From Candidatus Manganitrophus sp. (GTDB taxonomy: Bacteria; Nitrospirota; Nitrospiria; SBBL01; Manganitrophaceae): DNA of 64,000 nucleotides. Numbering within the stretch: position 1 is the stretch's first letter; each line of letters starts with the position of its first letter. Under the pieces are notes generated by a model. The model was not told the origin of the DNA. It saw nothing but the letters and a program-made list of their open reading frames with translations, and made no database searches. Both the position numbers and the translations under genes were made by a program. The stretch is from NCBI GenBank assembly GCA_028865235.1, contig CP114561.1, positions 1,136,001-1,200,000 on the forward strand, given 5' to 3'. Shown one piece after another: positions 17,389 to 26,655 of this stretch.

Positions 17389-18185
17389 CTTGCCGTCACC
17401 ACGAAGTTGAAACCGAATCGATTGAAGGGGAAGGTCCCGGAAATCGCAAGGTCGAGCTTGCCGATCGCGAGGGCGAGCTTGCCGATCGGGCTTCGCTTTC
17501 CCTTCTCCAAAAGATAGCGATCCGGAATCAGAGAAGAGAGAATGTTATGGCCTCGGCAGGAGAGGATTTCGAATCCGTTTTTCTCCAGGAGTGATTTGAG
17601 CTCCCGCCAGGTGAACGTCTTAAAGCGCATCCCCTCCCAGACCCGCGTGGCATGTCCTTTCCCGGGAACACGGAGCGCGTCGATCATCTCGGAGGGGTGA
17701 TAGAAGATTCCGAAATTCCACTTGGTATCGGTTTCTATAGTTAAGATCGCCCCCGGCTTTGCGACCCGGCCCATCTCGGCCACCGCCTCCTCATATCCAT
17801 CGACGATGTGGCTTAAGACATCGCCATAGGAGATCAAGAAATCGAAACTTTTATCGGGAAAGGGAAGCTGGCAGGCATTCGCCACCTGGAATTTCACATT
17901 GGGATGGGCCTTGCATCGGTCTTTGGCCACTTCGATCAGCTCCTTCGAGAGGTCGATCCCGACCACCTCGTCGGCAAACGGCGCGAGATGGATCGCTTGC
18001 AGGCCGCTCCCGCAGCCGACATCGAGGATGCGCGAGTAGCGCTTCCCCTTCGTCAACTCCGCGAGGCAGAGGTCGTAAAGGAGATAGCTGTTCATCAGGA
18101 AAGGGGTTTCACTGACAAGATCGTCAAACCCCTTTCCCCAATCGTTATAGACTTTCGCAATCGTTTCGCTGGATGGTTTTGACAT
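17376..18185 (-). CDS. class I SAM-dependent methyltransferase
   Basis: 269 residues. SAM motif ILDVGCGSGLQAIHLAPFAD with acidic GIDLSKELIEVAK, then post-I motifs VKFQVANACQLPFPDKSFDF and GRVAKPGAILTIETD. This is a UbiE/Methyltransf_11-type fold acting on a small molecule. The substrate is not evident; the C-terminus (SGTFPFNRFGFNFVVTARKK) is not diagnostic. Its stop lies inside the terminator of the convergent SmbP-like gene. The next gene upstream, an SDR protein, is 66 bases away on the same strand. Confidence 0.85.
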   Translation of the reverse strand: MSKPSSETIAKVYNDWGKGFDDLVSETPFLMNSYLLYDLCLAELTKGKRYSRILDVGCGSGLQAIHLAPFADEVVGIDLSKELIEVAKDRCKAHPNVKFQVANACQLPFPDKSFDFLISYGDVLSHIVDGYEEAVAEMGRVAKPGAILTIETDTKWNFGIFYHPSEMIDALRVPGKGHATRVWEGMRFKTFTWRELKSLLEKNGFEILSCRGHNILSSLIPDRYLLEKGKRSPIGKLALAIGKLDLAISGTFPFNRFGFNFVVTARKKG

Positions 18186-18251
18186 GGCTTTTTCTTATAT
18201 CATGATCGAGGACGAGGCACAAGATATTTCTGCGGGAACGGAAGGCGAAAC

Positions 18252-19166
18252 TCACGCCTCCCGTGTTTTAAGGTCCTCGGCCTTTTGAAAACCGTCCAGC
18301 AGGCCCTCTCGGTAGGTGGGGAAGCGGAGGGTAAGGCTGAATTCTTTGAGGAGTTTCTGGTTCTGATAGCGGACAGCCGGAGAGACGGCTCCGGTCTCCG
18401 AACCCGACGGGATCAGCGGCGCCACCCCTAACATCGCCGCCATTTGATTGTAATACTCGGCCGGGGTATGGGGCGCTTGATCGACCACGTTATACGCTTG
18501 GCCGGGCCGACCCTTCTCCATCGCGGCGACCAAGATGTCGAGATAGTCTTCCATATAGATTCTGTGAAAGAGGGAGGGGAGATCGGCCGGAAGCGAATAG
18601 ACCCCTCTTCGGACCTGATCGAGGATGCCGGGAGCCGCCTGATAGAGCGCGCCGGTCCTGAGGATGATCCCGGGGAAACCTTCCTCGGAGAACCGCGCAA
18701 GAATCTCCCGCTCCGCCTCCAGATGAATCCGGCCGGTCGCGCTCTTCGGACGAGAGAAGACCTTCTCATCAATCCCCGCGGCCGGCAGATTCTGGCCTGG
18801 AACCACATTATCGTAGACCGCGAGACTGCTCTCATAGATATAGCGCTTGACCGTGCCGCGCGGGATCACAGAGAGGATATTCTGCAATGCCTTCAGATCG
18901 GTCGGCTCCGGCGCCGCCATCCCATGCTGCCGCCGGTTGGCAAGATGGAAGATCACATCGGCATTCGCCACCGCCATCTTCGCCAAAAAGGGCTCCGAGA
19001 GATCGGCCGCCAACGGATTGATTCCAAGCCGGGCGAAGCCGGGGGCCAGGCCGTCGGATGAAATCAGCGCCCAGACACTGTGATCGTGCTGCAGGAGGCG
19101 CACGCCGAGCTGCTTCGTCAGTTGTCCTTCGCCGATGAGCAGGATGGTCGTGAATTGTTTTGGCAT
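18252..19166 (-). CDS. NAD-dependent epimerase/dehydratase-like SDR protein
   Basis: 304 residues. The N-terminus has a degenerate nucleotide motif (ILLIGEGQLTKQLGVRLLQH), then IFHLANRRQHGM, a Tyr region YIYESSLAVYDNVVPGQNLP and RIHLEAEREILARFSEEGFP. It resembles atypical extended SDRs (YwnB/NAD(P)-binding) rather than GalE: the canonical YxxxK is not clear. Role unknown. It lies 26 bases downstream of the ABC-F gene and may share its transcript. Confidence 0.75.
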   Translation of the reverse strand: MPKQFTTILLIGEGQLTKQLGVRLLQHDHSVWALISSDGLAPGFARLGINPLAADLSEPFLAKMAVANADVIFHLANRRQHGMAAPEPTDLKALQNILSVIPRGTVKRYIYESSLAVYDNVVPGQNLPAAGIDEKVFSRPKSATGRIHLEAEREILARFSEEGFPGIILRTGALYQAAPGILDQVRRGVYSLPADLPSLFHRIYMEDYLDILVAAMEKGRPGQAYNVVDQAPHTPAEYYNQMAAMLGVAPLIPSGSETGAVSPAVRYQNQKLLKEFSLTLRFPTYREGLLDGFQKAEDLKTREA

Positions 19167-19192
19167 GTCGTTTTCCTCCTATGCAAAGAGGA

Positions 19193-21193
19193 TCAGGGAG
19201 GGGATGATTGCGTCGTCATCGCTTGGGAGAGGGCTTCATATTCGAGGGAGAGTTTCTCCCAGAGGGCCGTCTCCTGATCGATCTCGGACTTCAAACGGTT
19301 GTGCCGTTCCATCAGTTCGTAAAAACGCACCTTCTCTTGGTAGATGTTCGGATCGGCCAAAAGCGCCACACATTCCTGGTACGCTTTGTTTTTTTCATCG
19401 AGCGCCTTCTCAAGCGTTTCGATCTTTTTCTTCAGCGGCTGCGCTTCGCGGTAGAGCCGATTTCTCGCCTCGGCCTCTTTTCGCTTCTGCTCCTTCTGCT
19501 CGCTCTTGCTGAGAGAAGGCTTCTCTTTCTCTGAGGATGGCGGGGCCTCTTGCGAAACACCCTTCCCCGTTGAAGACGCCGGCATCTCGGCCGTCTTTCC
19601 CTTCTTGTAGAGATAATAATCGTAATCGCCAGGATAAACGGTTACAACGCCCTGGTCAACCTCGATGATATGATTCGCGACCCCTCGAATGACGTGCCGA
19701 TCGTGCGTGATGAAGCAAATGGTGCCGGTATACTCCCTCAACGCTTCTTCAAGAACATCGCGGGAGGGGATATCAAGATGGTTCGTCGGCTCGTCGAGAA
19801 GAAGTAAGTTCGCCGGCTTGATCAACATCTTCGCCAGGGCCAACCGGCTCTTCTCCCCTCCGCTCAACACGGAGACCTGTTTGAAAACATCATCACCCGA
19901 GAAGAGAAAGGCGCCGAGGATCCCCCTCAGGAACGACTGCGCTCCTTCCGGATGGGCCTCTTGCATCTCCTGAAGGAGGGTGTAATTCGGATGCAGCGAT
20001 TCAAGTTGATGCTGGCTGAAATAGCTGAGATTGACCTTCTGTCCGAGGGCGCGGCGCCCGCGATCGACCGGCAACACCCCCGCCAGAATTTTGAGGAGGG
20101 TCGATTTTCCGGCGCCGTTGGGCCCCACCAGCGCCACCTTCTGTCCCCGCGTGATCGTCAGGTTGAGCCCTTGGTACACCTTGATCGCCCCATAAGACTT
20201 GTCGATCCCTTCCAGGGTGATCACCTCCTGGCCTCCCCGCTCCGGCTGAGGGAAGGTAAACCGCACCTTCTTGCGCTCCTGCGTCAGCTCCACCTTATCC
20301 ATCTTCTCGAGCTGCTTGATCCGGCTCTGCACCTGACGCGCCTTGGTGGCCTGGGCGCGGAACCGGTCGATGAAACGCTTGGTTTCATCGATCTTTTTTT
20401 GCTGGTTCTCGTAAGTCGATTGCCGAATTTCCGCCGCCTCCTCCTTCGCGGCAAGATAGCGATCGTAATTCCCGGTGTAATTGATCAGCTTTCCATTGTC
20501 GATTTCGACAATCCGATCGGCCAGCGCATTAATAAAGGGGCGATCATGGGAGATGAACAGAATCGCTCCGGAATAACTCTTCAAAAAGTTTTCGAGCCAG
20601 ATGACCGATTCCAGATCGAGATGGTTGGTCGGCTCGTCGAGGAGAAGAATGTCGGGCTGGGAGAGGAGGAGCTTCGCCAGCGCAATTCGCATCAGCCATC
20701 CGCCGCTCAACGTGTCGGTCTTCTTTCCGAAGTTCGCCTCTTTGAAGCTCAATCCCGAGAGGATTTGCTTCGCCTGGTGTTCCAGGTCATACCCTCCCTT
20801 CGACTCGTACTGGATCTGCAGCTCCGCATAGTGCAGGCCGAGACGCTCCTTTTCCTTCATGTCGTCGGTCTCGTGCATCTCGCGCTCGATCCGCTTGAGG
20901 GTCGCTTCGATTTGATTGATCGAATCGGAGGCCGAAAGAACCTCTTCCAGAATAGAGCGTCCCCGCAATTGGATGATCTCTTGAGGAAGATAACCGACCA
21001 CGGAGCTCTTGGAGATGACGACCTCTCCCTCGTCGGGGTCAACCTTGCGGGAGATCATCTCGAGCAGCGTCGTTTTGCCGGCGCCGTTCGGGCCGATCAG
21101 GGCGATCCGATCCCCATACGCCACCTGCAAGGTCGCGTCGGCAAGCAGGGTCCTGGCCCCGAATCGTTTTGTGATGTTGAGAAGAGAGATCAT
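19193..21193 (-). CDS. ABC-F family ATPase
   Basis: 666 residues, two ATPase domains without membrane parts. Domain 1: [17 protein letters not shown] and [20 protein letters not shown] with [14 protein letters not shown]. Interdomain linker rich in charged helix (about 240-310). Domain 2: [48 protein letters not shown]. The C-terminal coiled coil (about 560-650) resembles the Uup/YheS group. ABC-F proteins act on the ribosome, or in Uup on branched DNA. Overlaps the adenosine deaminase stop region (21190-21193, coupled). No drug link can be inferred. Confidence 0.9.
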   Translation of the reverse strand: MISLLNITKRFGARTLLADATLQVAYGDRIALIGPNGAGKTTLLEMISRKVDPDEGEVVISKSSVVGYLPQEIIQLRGRSILEEVLSASDSINQIEATLKRIEREMHETDDMKEKERLGLHYAELQIQYESKGGYDLEHQAKQILSGLSFKEANFGKKTDTLSGGWLMRIALAKLLLSQPDILLLDEPTNHLDLESVIWLENFLKSYSGAILFISHDRPFINALADRIVEIDNGKLINYTGNYDRYLAAKEEAAEIRQSTYENQQKKIDETKRFIDRFRAQATKARQVQSRIKQLEKMDKVELTQERKKVRFTFPQPERGGQEVITLEGIDKSYGAIKVYQGLNLTITRGQKVALVGPNGAGKSTLLKILAGVLPVDRGRRALGQKVNLSYFSQHQLESLHPNYTLLQEMQEAHPEGAQSFLRGILGAFLFSGDDVFKQVSVLSGGEKSRLALAKMLIKPANLLLLDEPTNHLDIPSRDVLEEALREYTGTICFITHDRHVIRGVANHIIEVDQGVVTVYPGDYDYYLYKKGKTAEMPASSTGKGVSQEAPPSSEKEKPSLSKSEQKEQKRKEAEARNRLYREAQPLKKKIETLEKALDEKNKAYQECVALLADPNIYQEKVRFYELMERHNRLKSEIDQETALWEKLSLEYEALSQAMTTQSSPP

Positions 21194-22269
21194 TTCTTTG
21201 AATGATTAAACCGAGGCCGCTCCAGATCATGCTGCGGCGGAAGGTTTTCCTGGATGTTCGGTGTCGCGTGGATAAAAGAGTGGGCGCGGGCCTTTCGATG
21301 AATTTCCTGAAGCTGCGCCGTCGTCAGCCACTTCGAGAGTTTTTCGTTCTCCCGGATTTGATCAGTATTCGAAACGGTCGTGTTGTCGGTGCAGATGGCG
21401 ATCGGAATCCCATACTCCAAAAAGGTAAATATCGGATGGGGCGCCCCCATCGGCACGGCGCCGGTCTGATAATTGGAGGTGTAACAGCATTCGACCAGAA
21501 CCTGATCTTTCGCCAGCCGCCGCATCAACGCTTTGTCTTTGATCGCAGAGCAGCCGTGGCCGATCCGCCGCGCGCCGAGGATATCGACCGCCTCCCAGAT
21601 CGCCTCCGGCCCTTCATCTTCTCCCGCATGAATCGTGAGGCCGAGTTTCCCCGAACGGGCGATGTCGAAAGCTTCTTTAAACAGCCGCGCCGGGTTTCCC
21701 CGCTCCGCCCCCGCCACATCGAAGCCGATCACCCCCGTCCGTTCATGGAACTGCTGCGCCTCGGCGATCGCCTGCCGGGCGAGGATCTTGGCAATATGGG
21801 GGCCTTGATGCCGCATGGCGATGACGATCAGTCCGGTCTCGATCGGATATTTTCGCTTGGCGCGGTTTAAGCCGGTCAACACCGAGCTGATCGTCTGCCG
21901 AAGGGTCAACCCCGCGAAAGTGTGGATGATCGGCGCATAACGAAGCTCCAGCAGCCGGACGCCGTTCTGATAGGCCTTTTTGACAATCGATTCGACGACA
22001 TAGGAGATATTTCCGTAAAACTGCGTGATCCAGGCCGGATAGTGAAACTTGTCGAGGTATCGGAGCAGCGCCCCCTCTTCCCCCTCCTGAAGAACGAGAA
22101 GACGCTCCATCTCCTTCTTCGTGGCAACCGGGTTGAGCCGGTGCTCCTTCATCAGCTTCCAAGTGATGTCGACCGGAATCGACCCGTCGACATGCTGGTG
22201 AAGCTCGACCTTCTCGATTTTTCCGATTCCGTTTTTCGACGGTATCTGCTTTTTGTTGGAACGTCTCAT
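21190..22269 (-). CDS. add: adenosine deaminase
   Basis: About 359 residues from ATG 22269 ([20 protein letters not shown]), a start that overlaps the upstream stop (ATGA). Metal and catalytic motifs of the deaminase: [45 protein letters not shown] (HAGE, catalytic Glu), RIGHGCSAI, and [13 protein letters not shown]. Zn-dependent hydrolysis of adenosine to inosine, in purine salvage. The D-N-T variant of the DD motif is seen in bacterial add. An upstream in-frame ATG at 22317 lies inside the pyrD-like gene and is less likely. Confidence 0.88.
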   Translation of the reverse strand: MRRSNKKQIPSKNGIGKIEKVELHQHVDGSIPVDITWKLMKEHRLNPVATKKEMERLLVLQEGEEGALLRYLDKFHYPAWITQFYGNISYVVESIVKKAYQNGVRLLELRYAPIIHTFAGLTLRQTISSVLTGLNRAKRKYPIETGLIVIAMRHQGPHIAKILARQAIAEAQQFHERTGVIGFDVAGAERGNPARLFKEAFDIARSGKLGLTIHAGEDEGPEAIWEAVDILGARRIGHGCSAIKDKALMRRLAKDQVLVECCYTSNYQTGAVPMGAPHPIFTFLEYGIPIAICTDNTTVSNTDQIRENEKLSKWLTTAQLQEIHRKARAHSFIHATPNIQENLPPQHDLERPRFNHSKK

Positions 22270-23336
22270 CTGCCTGCTTCTTCTTGCCAATAACGGTATG
22301 CCAGAAACGGATCCCACATGGCGCCGGTGGCGGTCATGACGGCATCGACCCCCACATTGACGAACTCCCGGACGTGTGCCGGGGTCATCACCCCGCCGAC
22401 GCCGACGATCTCGAAATTATACCGCTCTTTTCGTTTTAAATCGACGATCCGCGCCGCCTGCGTCATCGCGCAGGACCGGATGGCGGCGCCGCAGACCCCC
22501 GACCGAAGCCGTCCTTTCCCGGGGAGGGCTTGCGCGCCGTCGGGCTTCACCACCTCAAAGGAGAGGGTATTCAGCCCGGAGATCGCATCGACGTGCGGCG
22601 CGTTGGCGGCGATCACTTTTTCCAACCGGGACGGGTCGGAGATGTAGCCGATCTTGATGATTAACGGCACCGCGCCGATCGCCTGCTTCACCCGCTTCGA
22701 AATCTGCGAAGAGAAGACCGGATCGGTGTAGACGCTCCCTTCCCCCGTCACGACATTCGGGCAAGAGAGGTTGATCTCGACGGCCGGCGCCCCCGCTTCG
22801 GCGGCCAGACGGGCCGCGCGGGTGTAATCTTCCGCCAGATCCTTTTCGCCCGGCGTGCCGACGACGCTGACGATCAGCAGCTGCCCGTCGCCGATCCCCG
22901 CTTTCGCCCGGCCGATATCTTCCTGCCAAATCTTCGGATCACGCGACGGCATTCCGAACGAATTGGTGATGCTGATCTCTTCCACGCTGGAGGGAGATTC
23001 CATCGAGGCGATCAAGCGCTTCCCGAAATCTTTCTCGGTCAACGGCCCCTTCCATTGAAGGAACATGCAGTTCGGATCGGGATGGCTGGGGGTCGCCGCG
23101 GTTCGGACCGTCTTATAGACAAGGAGGTCGAAGCCAAGCTCCGCATAGGCGATGATCCAGCGCGAATTCAAAAGCGGTCCGGCCGGGATGCCGAGACGGG
23201 AGTTGACATCGAATCCGAGGAATTTCACTTTCTTCCGAATCTGCCGGGCGGGGGGCTTTTCTTTGAGAAAGGGACCTTCTTGATAATTGGCTTCGTAGGA
23301 GCGGGTGATATCGTATGTCGGGCTTGGCTTCATCAA
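22266..23336 (-). CDS. dihydroorotate dehydrogenase family protein
   Basis: 356 residues. TIM-barrel FMN enzyme: GLDVNSRLGIPAGPLL region reads FDVNSRLGIPAGPLLNS, then ISITNSFGMPS, VEINLSCPNVVTGEGSVYTD (family NLSCPN), IKIGYISDPSRLEKVIAAN, ISGLNTLSFEVV and a GVGGVMTPAHVREFVNVGVD phosphate loop. The group oxidises dihydroorotate or related dihydropyrimidines. It is longer and less canonical than PyrD class 1 or 2, so a related substrate is possible. It precedes adenosine deaminase and its own promoter is at 23373-23401, so the pair form a nucleotide-related unit with the ABC-F gene. Confidence 0.8.
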   Translation of the reverse strand: MMKPSPTYDITRSYEANYQEGPFLKEKPPARQIRKKVKFLGFDVNSRLGIPAGPLLNSRWIIAYAELGFDLLVYKTVRTAATPSHPDPNCMFLQWKGPLTEKDFGKRLIASMESPSSVEEISITNSFGMPSRDPKIWQEDIGRAKAGIGDGQLLIVSVVGTPGEKDLAEDYTRAARLAAEAGAPAVEINLSCPNVVTGEGSVYTDPVFSSQISKRVKQAIGAVPLIIKIGYISDPSRLEKVIAANAPHVDAISGLNTLSFEVVKPDGAQALPGKGRLRSGVCGAAIRSCAMTQAARIVDLKRKERYNFEIVGVGGVMTPAHVREFVNVGVDAVMTATGAMWDPFLAYRYWQEEAGR

Positions 23337-23372
23337 AAGAATGTTCCGGAAACGTTCATATGAATTCCTTGT

Positions 23373-23401
23373 ATGCTAACATGGAGAGGAACTCAGGTCA
23401 A
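23373..23401 (-). promoter_or_regulatory. promoter of the dihydroorotate dehydrogenase-like gene
   Basis: Minus strand TTGACC (23401-23396), 17 bases, TAGCAT (23378-23373). Predicted start about 30 bases before the ATG. Confidence 0.65.
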
Positions 23402-23429
23402 CCTTTGGACCGCTTCCTCCGACAGCAAA

Positions 23430-23454
23430 CAGCCCAGGCAGATGGCCCGGGCTG
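23430..23454 (-). terminator. hairpin, possible terminator of the reductase gene
   Basis: CAGCCCGGGCCATCTGCCTGG-type stem: CAGCCC (23454 side) pairs with GGGCTG (23430 side), followed by TTTG on the minus strand. The T tract is short, so termination is only likely. Confidence 0.5.
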
Positions 23455-23492
23455 CGCTTTACGCCTTAAGATTAAGAAATCCTGATCGCCGA

Positions 23493-25913
23493 TTAGACCT
23501 TTTCGATGACGAGCTTGAAATGGCCGTCGGGCAATTTTTCATTCTTTAAAATTTTATGCCCTTCGGCCTGAACGCTTCGTGGAACATTCCGGATCGGCTC
23601 CCCGTCGTCGATGATGACCTCGAGCAGCTGGCCGGCATCCATCTCCTCCAGTTGCAGCTTGGTCTTCACAAAGTTCATGGGACAAGCGACGCCCGAAAGA
23701 TCCAGGCTGGCATCGACTTCCTTTTGTAAGCTCATATCCACCTCATTTTGTATGACGGATGCAACCGGTTCTTTCTTTCTTAATTTCAGGCTGGCATCGA
23801 GACGGTCATACGCTTCATGACACTCCCGAACAAAGGCATCGGCCAGATCAAGGAGCGGCCGGACCGACTCCGGCCGCGGATCGAAAGAAGCCCATTTGCC
23901 GAGATCCTCCGTGAAGTTCTCGAACCGCTCCGTCACAATTCCCTGCTCGACCAGCTTATGCTGAAACTCCTTGAGGATCTGATCTTCATGCGGCAAATCG
24001 ACACCGAACGGAATCAACAAGGCGCGGCAGCAGACCATGATCGCCTGCTTGATCTGATCAATCGCCTCGGCCGGCTGCTGATGGAGGAGGGAAGCGGAGG
24101 CCTTCTCGATCGACTGGCTCCCCATCCGAAGATGGTGCTCGATCATATCGATCACGGTTCCGGCGCACTCCCCCGGGCCGAGGTCATCGAGCGAGAAATC
24201 CTGATCGCCGTTGTAATCTTGATAATACTCCGGCGCTTCCTGCGGCGTCGGAATTTGGATGAAATTCTCCAGTCGGGCGGAGAGGGCCTCGCGACCGAAG
24301 CGCTCGATGAATTGGTTGAAGTCCTCCGAACCCTGCCGATGCTCGCGATAGGCCTTGATGATCTCGATCACCGCCGAAGGGATGTTCTTCGCCGGGATCT
24401 TCAGTTTGGAAGCTCCGATCACGGAGCGCTCCGCGCTCACCCCTCCCCCCAAATGGAGCTGATAGTGCGGCGCCAACTTCCCGTGGACCTTTTTACCGAC
24501 CCCGTGGAGGCCGATTCCAGCGATATGATGATGGCCGCACGAATTCGGGCAGCCCGAGATCCGGATCCGCAGACCGTTGAGATCTTCAAATTCCGGCAGA
24601 TCCTTCTCGAATCGATCGACAATCGCCGCCCCCACCCCCATCGAAGAGGTCAGCGCCAGCTGGCAGCTGTCGGCCCCCGGGCAGGCGATCACATCGACGG
24701 CCCGTTCGGCGCCGGCGCCGGACAGCCCGATCCGGCCGAGCGCCGCATACAAATTGGGAAGCGCCTCCCGGCGGACATGATGGAGGATTAAATTCTGTTG
24801 ATGCGTGGTCCGGACCTCATCCGGGGAGAACCGGTCGACGATATCGGCCATCCCGCGCATCTGGGCGGAGGTCATATCCCCCAAGATTAATTTGATCTGG
24901 ACGGCGCAGATCCCCTCGGTCGGCTGCGGGATGACATTGGTCCGAAGCCATCTCTCATACTCCGCATTTCCGGGGTGGCCATTCCCGCCGTTCTGAATCA
25001 TATTGAGATTCAAATCCAGAGAAGGGGCTTTAGCGTGAGGCGTCGGCAGAGGGGGGTAGACCTTTCCCGATTCCTTGAGAAGGGTTAACTCCTCTCCTAT
25101 TCTCTTATTAAACTGATCGATCCCCCATTTCTCCAGAACGAATTTCATCCGGGCCTTGCTTTTTGTTTTCCGGTCGCCGTTCGCATCAAAGATCTTAAGG
25201 ACCGCTTCGCAGAAGGGCAACACCTCTTCCATCGGCAAAAACTCGGTATAGAGTTTCGCCAGCTTCGGATGCGATCCCAACCCTCCTCCTACGAGGACTT
25301 TGAAGCCATACTCCGTCCGGCCATGAGCTTCCCGGCTGGCGGCGATGAACCCGATATCATGGATCGACGCCAATCCGCATTCGCTCTGGCAACCGGAAAA
25401 AGAGATCTTAAATTTTCGGGGAAGATCTTGGTTGATCGGATTGCGCAAGAGATAATAGGCGACCTTCTCGGAAATCGCAGTCACATCGAATAATTCGGTT
25501 GGACAGACGCCGGCGAGGTGGCAGGAGGTGACGTTTCGGACAGTGTTGCCGCACGCCTCACGGGTCGTCAGCCCCGACTCGGCCAGTCGGGTCATCACGG
25601 CGGTGATGTCCTCGAGTTTGACATAGTGGAACTGGATGTCTTGACGGGTAGTCACATGCCCCTTCCCGGTCGAGTAGCGCTCGGCGATTTCCGCCAGACC
25701 GCGGAGCTTCTGACCATTGAGAAGTCCCGACGGGATCTTGACCCGGACCATCTGAAATCCCTTTTGCCGCTGGCCATAAATTCCATGCTGGAGCCGGAAA
25801 CGCTTGAACTTCTCTTCAGGGATCTCCTTTTTCTTCAAGCGTTCGACCTGAAGACCAAAGCTCTCAATTTCCTTGACGATTTCTTCCGGAAGGGTGGTTT
25901 GGATTGGGCCCAT
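23493..25913 (-). CDS. siroheme nitrite/sulfite reductase fused to a TusA domain
   Basis: 806 residues from ATG 25913. Two nitrite/sulfite reductase repeats: half 1 has TRQDIQFHYVKLEDI, TSCHLAGVCPTELFDV and SFSGCQSECGLASIH (about residues 135 and 185); half 2 has THQQNLILHHVRREAL, DVIACPGADSCQLALT and RISGCPNSCGHHHIAG (about 425-465). The second C-x5-C plus C-x3-C set binds siroheme-[4Fe-4S] in NirA and Sir. After about residue 570 comes an unassigned helical region with CCRALLIPFGVDLPHEDQ, then a C-terminal TusA domain with DLSGVACPMNFVKTKLQLEE. The six-electron reductase would give ammonium or sulfide; the TusA persulfide domain hints at sulfur. Start chosen because a promoter at 25946-25974 excludes the earlier ATG. 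Confidence 0.88.
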   Translation of the reverse strand: MGPIQTTLPEEIVKEIESFGLQVERLKKKEIPEEKFKRFRLQHGIYGQRQKGFQMVRVKIPSGLLNGQKLRGLAEIAERYSTGKGHVTTRQDIQFHYVKLEDITAVMTRLAESGLTTREACGNTVRNVTSCHLAGVCPTELFDVTAISEKVAYYLLRNPINQDLPRKFKISFSGCQSECGLASIHDIGFIAASREAHGRTEYGFKVLVGGGLGSHPKLAKLYTEFLPMEEVLPFCEAVLKIFDANGDRKTKSKARMKFVLEKWGIDQFNKRIGEELTLLKESGKVYPPLPTPHAKAPSLDLNLNMIQNGGNGHPGNAEYERWLRTNVIPQPTEGICAVQIKLILGDMTSAQMRGMADIVDRFSPDEVRTTHQQNLILHHVRREALPNLYAALGRIGLSGAGAERAVDVIACPGADSCQLALTSSMGVGAAIVDRFEKDLPEFEDLNGLRIRISGCPNSCGHHHIAGIGLHGVGKKVHGKLAPHYQLHLGGGVSAERSVIGASKLKIPAKNIPSAVIEIIKAYREHRQGSEDFNQFIERFGREALSARLENFIQIPTPQEAPEYYQDYNGDQDFSLDDLGPGECAGTVIDMIEHHLRMGSQSIEKASASLLHQQPAEAIDQIKQAIMVCCRALLIPFGVDLPHEDQILKEFQHKLVEQGIVTERFENFTEDLGKWASFDPRPESVRPLLDLADAFVRECHEAYDRLDASLKLRKKEPVASVIQNEVDMSLQKEVDASLDLSGVACPMNFVKTKLQLEEMDAGQLLEVIIDDGEPIRNVPRSVQAEGHKILKNEKLPDGHFKLVIEKV

Positions 25914-25945
25914 TGAATCCTCACTGATGACAAAGATTTTCCCAA

Positions 25946-25974
25946 AGGATACACCACTTTCCCCAAACAATCAA
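25946..25974 (-). promoter_or_regulatory. promoter of the siroheme reductase-TusA gene
   Basis: Minus strand TTGATT (25974-25969), 17 bases, TATCCT (25951-25946), predicted start near 25939. It lies downstream of an in-frame ATG at 25970 and so supports the start at 25913. Confidence 0.65.
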
Positions 25975-26032
25975 TATAAAACTCTCCGCCGAGAACACTG
26001 AAATTCCCCTTTTAAAACAAACAAGATCAAAT

Positions 26033-26064
26033 AAAAAAGGGAGCCGCGATGGGCTCCCTTTTTT
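26033..26064. terminator. bidirectional rho-independent terminator
   Basis: AAAAAA (26033-26038), GGGAGCC (26039-26045), loop, GGCTCCC (26052-26058), TTTTTT. It ends the leftward TPR lipoprotein gene; in the other direction no gene runs into it. Confidence 0.9.
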
Positions 26065-26098
26065 AGCCGGTTTTAACCTACGTAATGATCACTTTACG

Positions 26099-26476
26099 CT
26101 ACTGTTGGCCGCTGGTGTCTCCAAGATCGGCGCCTCCCATTCCCTCTTTGGAGAGAAGCTCTTTAGCCTTATCAAAATGCCGGTCGGCCTCTTCCGTTTT
26201 CCCCTGGCGATAGAGTGAAAGCGCCAAGTTCAAGTGGGCCTCCGGAATGTTCGGGTTAATCTTGGTGACATTTTGGAAATGTTGCTGGGCGTTCACATAC
26301 TTTTCTTCGTTGTACGCGTCAATGCCTTTGTTAAATTCGTCTTGAGCGGTTTCCGGTAAATTCCCCGGCGCCGCCGCTTGCGGTTCGCCGCCCCCACCGT
26401 TAAACATCTTACTGGTCGTTCCACACGCCGTCGTGAGGAGCATCAACGCCATCGACAATACGATTACTTTTTTCAT
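26099..26476 (-). CDS. small TPR lipoprotein
   Basis: 125 residues from ATG 26476, which follows AGAAGGAGGT. Lipoprotein signal MKKVIVLSMALMLLTTAC (lipobox LTTAC). After a glycine/alanine-rich linker come two TPR-like units: FNKGIDAYNEEKYVNAQQHF and AHLNLALSLYRQGKTEEADR. TPR lipoproteins act as scaffolds for envelope complexes, such as outer-membrane assembly or pilus systems; no partner is adjacent. Upstream in-frame ATG (26500) is less likely because it lacks the ribosome binding site. Confidence 0.85.
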   Translation of the reverse strand: MKKVIVLSMALMLLTTACGTTSKMFNGGGGEPQAAAPGNLPETAQDEFNKGIDAYNEEKYVNAQQHFQNVTKINPNIPEAHLNLALSLYRQGKTEEADRHFDKAKELLSKEGMGGADLGDTSGQQ

Positions 26477-26513
26477 TCTGTACCTCCTTCTAGTGAGCAT
26501 CTCCGTAGTCTTT

Positions 26514-26543
26514 ATTGTAATAATGGCAGTTGCCCCGCATCAA
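26514..26543 (-). promoter_or_regulatory. promoter of the TPR lipoprotein gene
   Basis: Minus strand TTGATG (26543-26538), 18 bases, TACAAT (26519-26514). Predicted leader about 30 bases with a strong AGGAGGT. Confidence 0.6.
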
Positions 26544-26620
26544 TTACCTTGAAGAGCTAATCCTCTCAGGTAGGCTTGCTTCACCACGGAGAAATCACTC
26601 CTTTCGTTTTGAAAAAGAAT

Positions 26621-26648
26621 TTGACAGGCAAATGAATTCGCGTAGAAT
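26621..26648 (+). promoter_or_regulatory. promoter of the FG-GAP lipoprotein gene; probably leaderless
   Basis: TTGACA (26621-26626), 16 bases, TAGAAT (26643-26648). The ATG at 26656 is 8 bases after the -10 box, the expected start of transcription, and lacks a Shine-Dalgarno sequence. Confidence 0.7.
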
Positions 26649-26655
26649 ACCGGCC

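Noticed and set aside
19952..21205. 417-residue plus-strand frame opposite the ABC-F gene
   Set aside because: Mirror of a certain ABC-F coding sequence, no family motif or ribosome binding site.
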